Shown here in pieces: positions 61,801 through 64,000 of a DNA stretch of 64,000 bases; the stretch's first letter is position 1; each line of letters begins with the position of its first letter. The DNA lies in the NCBI GenBank assembly GCA_025963715.1, contig JAOQAG010000008.1, forward strand, positions 358,720 through 422,719, in the 5' to 3' direction. The DNA comes from Bacteroidota bacterium. Its GTDB lineage: Bacteria > Bacteroidota > Bacteroidia > 2-12-FULL-35-15. A program made the translations under genes and the position numbers. A model generated the notes under the pieces. That model saw only the letters and a program-made list of their open reading frames with translations, was not told the DNA's origin and did no database searches.

Positions 61801-61996
61801 TGCGATGGAACATGCGGAGAATATTACTGCAATTAATATTTATGATTTACAGGGGCGTTTAGTACAAACCGAAGCGGTAAATAAAAACAATACGGTTCAG
61901 AAAGTAATGATCGGAAATTTAATGAACGGCATTTATTTTATTGAATTGAAAAAAACCGACGGACAAAAAATAACCGGACGTTTTATAAAAAATTGA
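58844..61996 (+). CDS. T9SS type A surface protein with SprB-like repeats and DUF7619-like domain
   Basis: A 1050-residue protein. The signal peptide core is KKLLLAGAFLALWCKGNAQ, so either ATG at 58844 or the one at 58883 could start it. Residues about 120-580 hold about seven SprB-like repeats with the core GTAPYTYNWSNGQTG or relatives and the end VTDANGC. A SdrD-B-like domain follows (CTITGKVYQDLNSNCVYDSG). Then a DUF7619-like segment (DPNFKEVSPKGYGATGDITT, DYVVHFQNTGSYYAQKVVV, SAAIYFDYNAPVITNQTLNT). The end is a type A sorting domain (MISIYPNPATEEITIAM). SprB repeats are known from the gliding adhesin SprB, so cell-surface adhesion is a fair inference. It is monocistronic. Confidence 0.85.
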   Translation: MKKFTNYKKRLPAMKKLLLAGAFLALWCKGNAQTISCITIQQPCHNNGILAVSTTGLTPPIDFSYYDGTGGYFQHTGVLSVNDTLRNIGNAIIYVYANSSSIPMPVYTSATGMNVPFTVDAPVTTNAICPSLTGTAQITINGGTAPASVQWYNFNWAGTGSYVGTGNPMTLPAGEYSTIVTDAAGCMITSGTDSSAAIYIQNISGISFSVPTTDANCTNGTAMVTGISGGMAPYTYLWQNGATTSTLSGLSRGSCDVTVTDAQGCYQLGYGYISQAVTIGANPVATDATCLQNDGSVISFGSGGMPPYTYVYSNGMTGQTASGLAGGTNLNVTVTDANGCVGTEYTYINTTTPITVTYTTTASSCTAPTGTTNLSISGGTVPYTINWNTTPVLSGAALSGLAPGEYTFTVTDAVGCVRTGTVTIPPVSIIVASIAPSNPVCPAVTGTVNVFATGTTPPFTYSWNNGATTPAITSVPMGSYSCLITDAVGCSVTKYADVVATSPINIGFSSTQASCIYSADASILANATGGTAPYTYNWSNGQTGPNATSLTAGNYYVYVTDANGCTQNYYNNHAYVGYNPANDNCYCTITGKVYQDLNSNCVYDSGEPGIEHIMMHCNNFGYAFTDANGDYSFLVPSGTYTLSESVQYAYPLASCQSNAILVTVTAASSCVNTVNFANNMNTIHDMHILRTFVNNAIPGNTYTQGLIIQNDGTVPESAIQLGYRHDGQLTFTGTSPSVYSQLSPVAEPNWYSVTSGFPTMAAGSSTMLYSNNTVATNIPLNTLVNFYDTIAAAAPMNSWLSDFTPWNNVQHYQTTVIGSYDPNFKEVSPKGYGATGDITTADSVLDYVVHFQNTGSYYAQKVVVMDTLDADLDWNSLKPGYSDHPYTATMTENGVVKFTFDNINLDWKDRNDMDSRGLISYSIKQKAHLSPGTQIKNSAAIYFDYNAPVITNQTLNTIAVNASVAEMKTNNMISIYPNPATEEITIAMEHAENITAINIYDLQGRLVQTEAVNKNNTVQKVMIGNLMNGIYFIELKKTDGQKITGRFIKN

Positions 61997-62049
61997 TTTA
62001 TTTGATTGCTTGAATAGGTCAATGCCCTTATGGGGATAAGGGTATAAGT

Positions 62050-62081
62050 AAAACGCCTCTGCAGAACCGCGGAGGCGTTTT
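62050..62081. terminator. Terminator between the SprB-repeat gene and the exporter gene
   Basis: AAAACGCCTCTGC (62050-62062) pairs with GCGGAGGCGTTTT (62069-62081) with one wobble. T run follows on the plus strand. The minus-strand exporter stop codon begins 2 bases later, so both genes use it. Confidence 0.75.
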
Positions 62082-62082
62082 T

Positions 62083-62970
62083 TTATGCTCTCTTCAGATA
62101 GTTTTTCAGCAAGCCGTTACCGAAGATCACCGAAAGGATGATGAGCGTTCCAATGTAAAATCCGGGTGTCATGGCTTCGTCTTTTTTCCAGATAAAATAC
62201 GCAAGGATGATCCCGTAAACGGTTTCGAGGTTTACGGTAAGTGTTACGGTATACGGGCTGATCTTTTTCATAAGGTTAACGCTGGCAATGAACGGGTATG
62301 CAGTACCTACGATGGAAAGAACACATAACCAGCCGATCCCTTTTTGCGTAAGTTCGAAAAATGTGGGTTTAAATTGTCCGGCAAAATACAGATAAACAGT
62401 GAATGCCAGAAAGCCGCCGCCCAACTCATAAAACGCAATGATGGAAGAAGGAATGCGCCTAACCAGTAAACCGTTGAATACTGTAAAAAAGGAAGAGGTA
62501 AGCGCCGCCAGCATCCCAAACACAATTCCCCATACGTATTGCGTTTCCACAACGTTGAAGATCATGGCAATGGCAGCAATGATGACCATCCCGAATGCAA
62601 TTTCGTAACGAATAATTTTGCGTTTGTAAAAGATCGGTTCGATAATGGAGGTGAATAAAGTGCCGGTTGCAAATGCTACCAACGTCACGGAAACGTTAGA
62701 AACATTGATGGCGTTGTAAAAACAAAACCAATGGAAAGCAATGATGGTTCCCACGCCTATCAGTGTCAGGATATCTTTTCGCGGAAGCCGGATGCTTTGT
62801 TTTGTGATCAGCAAAAACACAGCAACCGTGATGACGGTAATGAGCATACGGAACCACACTAATTGATAGGCAACGATTCCTTCAAGGTTAATGAGCTTGC
62901 CGAGGATCGGGGAAAATCCCCAGATCAGGACAATAAAATGCAGCAGTAAAAGATTTTTGTTTTTAAACAT
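62083..62970 (-). CDS. EamA/DMT-family transporter (10-TM exporter)
   Basis: A 295-residue integral membrane protein of the drug/metabolite transporter superfamily. Two EamA halves of about five helices each: first begins LLLLHFIVLIWGFSPILGKL, second has VFGMLAALTSSFFTVFNGLL and LGGGFLAFTVYLYFAG. The C-terminal half has VNLMKKISPYTVTLTVNLETV, typical of the family's second half. Members export amino acids or metabolites; the cargo is not evident. The start ATG follows eight T bases of a terminator-like hairpin, so translation initiation is unusual. Confidence 0.9.
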   Translation of the reverse strand: MFKNKNLLLLHFIVLIWGFSPILGKLINLEGIVAYQLVWFRMLITVITVAVFLLITKQSIRLPRKDILTLIGVGTIIAFHWFCFYNAINVSNVSVTLVAFATGTLFTSIIEPIFYKRKIIRYEIAFGMVIIAAIAMIFNVVETQYVWGIVFGMLAALTSSFFTVFNGLLVRRIPSSIIAFYELGGGFLAFTVYLYFAGQFKPTFFELTQKGIGWLCVLSIVGTAYPFIASVNLMKKISPYTVTLTVNLETVYGIILAYFIWKKDEAMTPGFYIGTLIILSVIFGNGLLKNYLKRA

Positions 62971-63003
62971 AAAAAAAAGCGCTTCACATAAATGTAAAGC
63001 GCT
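62971..63003 (-). terminator. Terminator-like hairpin abutting the exporter start codon
   Basis: Minus strand: 63003-62992 pairs with 62989-62978 (AGCGCTTTACAT / ATGTGAAGCGCT, one mismatch), followed by eight T directly before the ATG at 62970. It lies 38-70 bases after the stop of the MORN gene, so it can end that transcript; it is also the 5' leader of the exporter mRNA. Confidence 0.7.
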
Positions 63004-63004
63004 G

Positions 63005-63012
63005 CAAATATA
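63005..63012 (-). promoter_or_regulatory. Candidate -7 element between MORN gene and exporter
   Basis: Minus-strand TATATTTG, exact TAnnTTTG. Transcription from it would start at the base of the hairpin at 62971-63003. Confidence 0.45.
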
Positions 63013-63040
63013 CTAATCCTTTTTTGTACGGAATGAGGAG

Positions 63041-63796
63041 CTATTTCAGCTCGCCGTTTTTATAATTTTCGGTTTTGATCACTTTGCCATCCTCGTTCAT
63101 TTCTTTCCAGGCGCCTTCTTTTTTGCCATGCACGTATTTTCCGGTGATCTTTAATTTTCCGTTCTCAAAATATTCGTTGTAAACGCCTTCTTCCAGGTTA
63201 TTCACAGCAGTTACTTCGGAATTGATGTTGCCATTTTTGAAAAATGTTTTCATTGGCCCGTTAATGTTTCCGTTCACATAAGTGTATTCCACGCTTACTT
63301 TTCCTTCGGCATCAAACCATTTCGTTTTTCCATCGCGCACATTTTTTTTGAAATAACCTTCTTCCTGCATTTTTCCATCGGAATAATACAAGCGTTTAAC
63401 ACCATTCAATATGCCCATTTTATAATCGATCTCCGAACGTAATTTAGCACCGGAAAAATAAGCAACAGCCATTCCATCCAGTGTATCATTTACAAAATAT
63501 TGCTTCTGGTAATAAAAGCCGGATTTATCAATTGCAATGCTGTAACCGTTTTTCTTTCCATGTTTGTATTCATCAATATTGCTGATGATTCCGTTCATGT
63601 AATACCCGATCCAAAGTCCTTCTTTCTGGTCGTTCTCATAATTCCCATACCAGTCGGATTGTGCCAGCTTTTCTTTCCACAAACCTGTTTTTTTTCCGGA
63701 TGCATCTGTTTTATTGGTGTCGGAAGCCATTGTTCCTGTTGCAAAAGAAGCAACACTTATTAAAAGTAGAGCGGAGAATAGTACTATTTTTTTCAT
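63041..63796 (-). CDS. Secreted MORN-repeat (YwqK-like) protein
   Basis: A 251-residue protein with signal peptide (MKKIVLFSALLLISVASFAT). The rest is a series of short repeats of the MORN/YwqK type, for example DGMAVAYFSGAKLRSEIDYK, NGVKRLYYSDGKMQEEGYFK, GPMKTFFKNGNINSEVTAV and GVYNEYFENGKLKITGKY. Such repeats form an elongated beta-solenoid. Proteins like this are abundant in Bacteroidota and often called toxin-antitoxin YwqK family, though no toxin gene is present here. Location periplasmic or surface. Confidence 0.82.
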   Translation of the reverse strand: MKKIVLFSALLLISVASFATGTMASDTNKTDASGKKTGLWKEKLAQSDWYGNYENDQKEGLWIGYYMNGIISNIDEYKHGKKNGYSIAIDKSGFYYQKQYFVNDTLDGMAVAYFSGAKLRSEIDYKMGILNGVKRLYYSDGKMQEEGYFKKNVRDGKTKWFDAEGKVSVEYTYVNGNINGPMKTFFKNGNINSEVTAVNNLEEGVYNEYFENGKLKITGKYVHGKKEGAWKEMNEDGKVIKTENYKNGELK

Positions 63797-63821
63797 GATT
63801 TATTTTTTAATGTTTGATGCA

Positions 63822-63853
63822 CAAATTTAACGGATGTGCTTATTTATTTGCAA
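63822..63853 (-). promoter_or_regulatory. Candidate promoter for the MORN gene
   Basis: Minus-strand TTG (63851-63853), 21 bases, then TAAATTTG (63822-63829), an exact TAnnTTTG. It is 25 bases before the ATG at 63796. Confidence 0.5.
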
Positions 63854-63875
63854 ATGTTTGTTTGTTAATTTTTAA

Positions 63876-64000
63876 TGACTATCGGGAAGTTTATACCAAA
63901 TGCTTTTATTTTGTATGGTTATGTTGTAGAACATTATTGTTTATGGAAACAGAAATACTTTCTTAAGCTGTCATCCCGGGCTTGACCCGGGATCTGCCAA
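63876..64000. mobile_element. MITE-like element, copy 3, cut by the window end
   Basis: Begins TGACTATCGGGAAGTTTATA, the family terminal repeat, with an upstream flank TTAATTTTTAA similar to copy 1. The inner palindrome is different: TGTCATCCCGGGCTTGACCC (63969-63988) instead of the GCGAGGGCTTTTCGCCC core. The right end is outside the window. Confidence 0.5.

Noticed and set aside
60767..61813. 348-codon minus-strand open frame opposite the SprB-repeat gene
   Set aside because: Composition (many His, Arg, Cys) is that of an antisense shadow, and the plus-strand protein is well supported.

Overview
The window is a chromosome segment of a member of the Bacteroidota. Three lines of evidence support this. 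Many secreted proteins end in Por secretion (type IX, T9SS) C-terminal signals of type A or type B, and there is a PorP/SprF protein and a PorE-like OmpA protein. Several genes have Bacteroidota-type promoters (TTG, about 18-21 bases, then TAnnTTTG). The lipoproteins, TonB receptors with carboxypeptidase-like plugs and futalosine-pathway MqnC also fit. Genus is not assignable by eye. No rRNA, tRNA, CRISPR array, integrase or transposase was seen, and nothing looks like a phage or a large genomic island.

Layout. 1-4.7 kb: end of a subtilisin-type protease, ssb, a zinc-ribbon protein, a SET-domain protein, an HD-type phosphohydrolase and two overlapping genes for secreted proteins of unknown role. 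4.9-11.0 kb (minus strand): pdxA, DUF177, rpmF, plsX, fabH, accB, accC, a lipid-synthesis and ribosomal-protein cluster. 11.3-15.2 kb: leucyl aminopeptidase with a secreted unknown protein, and mqnC. 15.5-21.1 kb: two tandem 903/904-residue type B T9SS surface proteins, followed by ribE. 21.8-26.9 kb: metF, two related lipoproteins, lepA and a type A T9SS protein. 27.0-29.9 kb: an ECF sigma factor, a membrane protein with a three-times-repeated cytoplasmic half (candidate anti-sigma factor) and a secreted transglutaminase-like protein. 30.0-33.1 kb: nadB, an NfuA/NifU-type Fe-S scaffold and an unknown secreted protein. 33.3-42.3 kb: a beta-propeller type A protein facing a three-gene set of giant PKD-repeat adhesin, PorP/SprF protein and PorE-like OmpA anchor. 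42.8-48.5 kb: a lipoprotein esterase, a TonB-dependent receptor, and small membrane proteins with a winged-helix regulator. 48.8-54.3 kb: a second TonB receptor downstream of a type A protein, and ispG. 54.9-62.0 kb: an unknown helical protein and three type A surface proteins, one with SprB-like repeats. 62.1-64 kb: a DMT exporter and a MORN-repeat protein.

The housekeeping genes (acetyl-CoA carboxylase, FabH, PlsX, MetF, RibE, NadB, PdxA, IspG, MqnC) are ordinary. The distinctive content is of two kinds. First, nine T9SS-targeted proteins lie in 64 kb, including one substrate encoded together with its probable outer-membrane partners. Second, the intergenic DNA is rich in small non-coding palindromic elements. 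One family has about 22-bp terminal inverted repeats, a long internal hairpin and, in one copy, an exact 11-bp target duplication on the stop codon of the SET gene. Others are a 115-117-bp element with GCCACAGATTCACAGATT ends, a 146-bp element with ends of over 30 bp, and a 42-bp repeat that sits on gene 3' ends. These look like non-autonomous mobile elements or REP-like repeats, and they are the part of the window least explained by known gene families.
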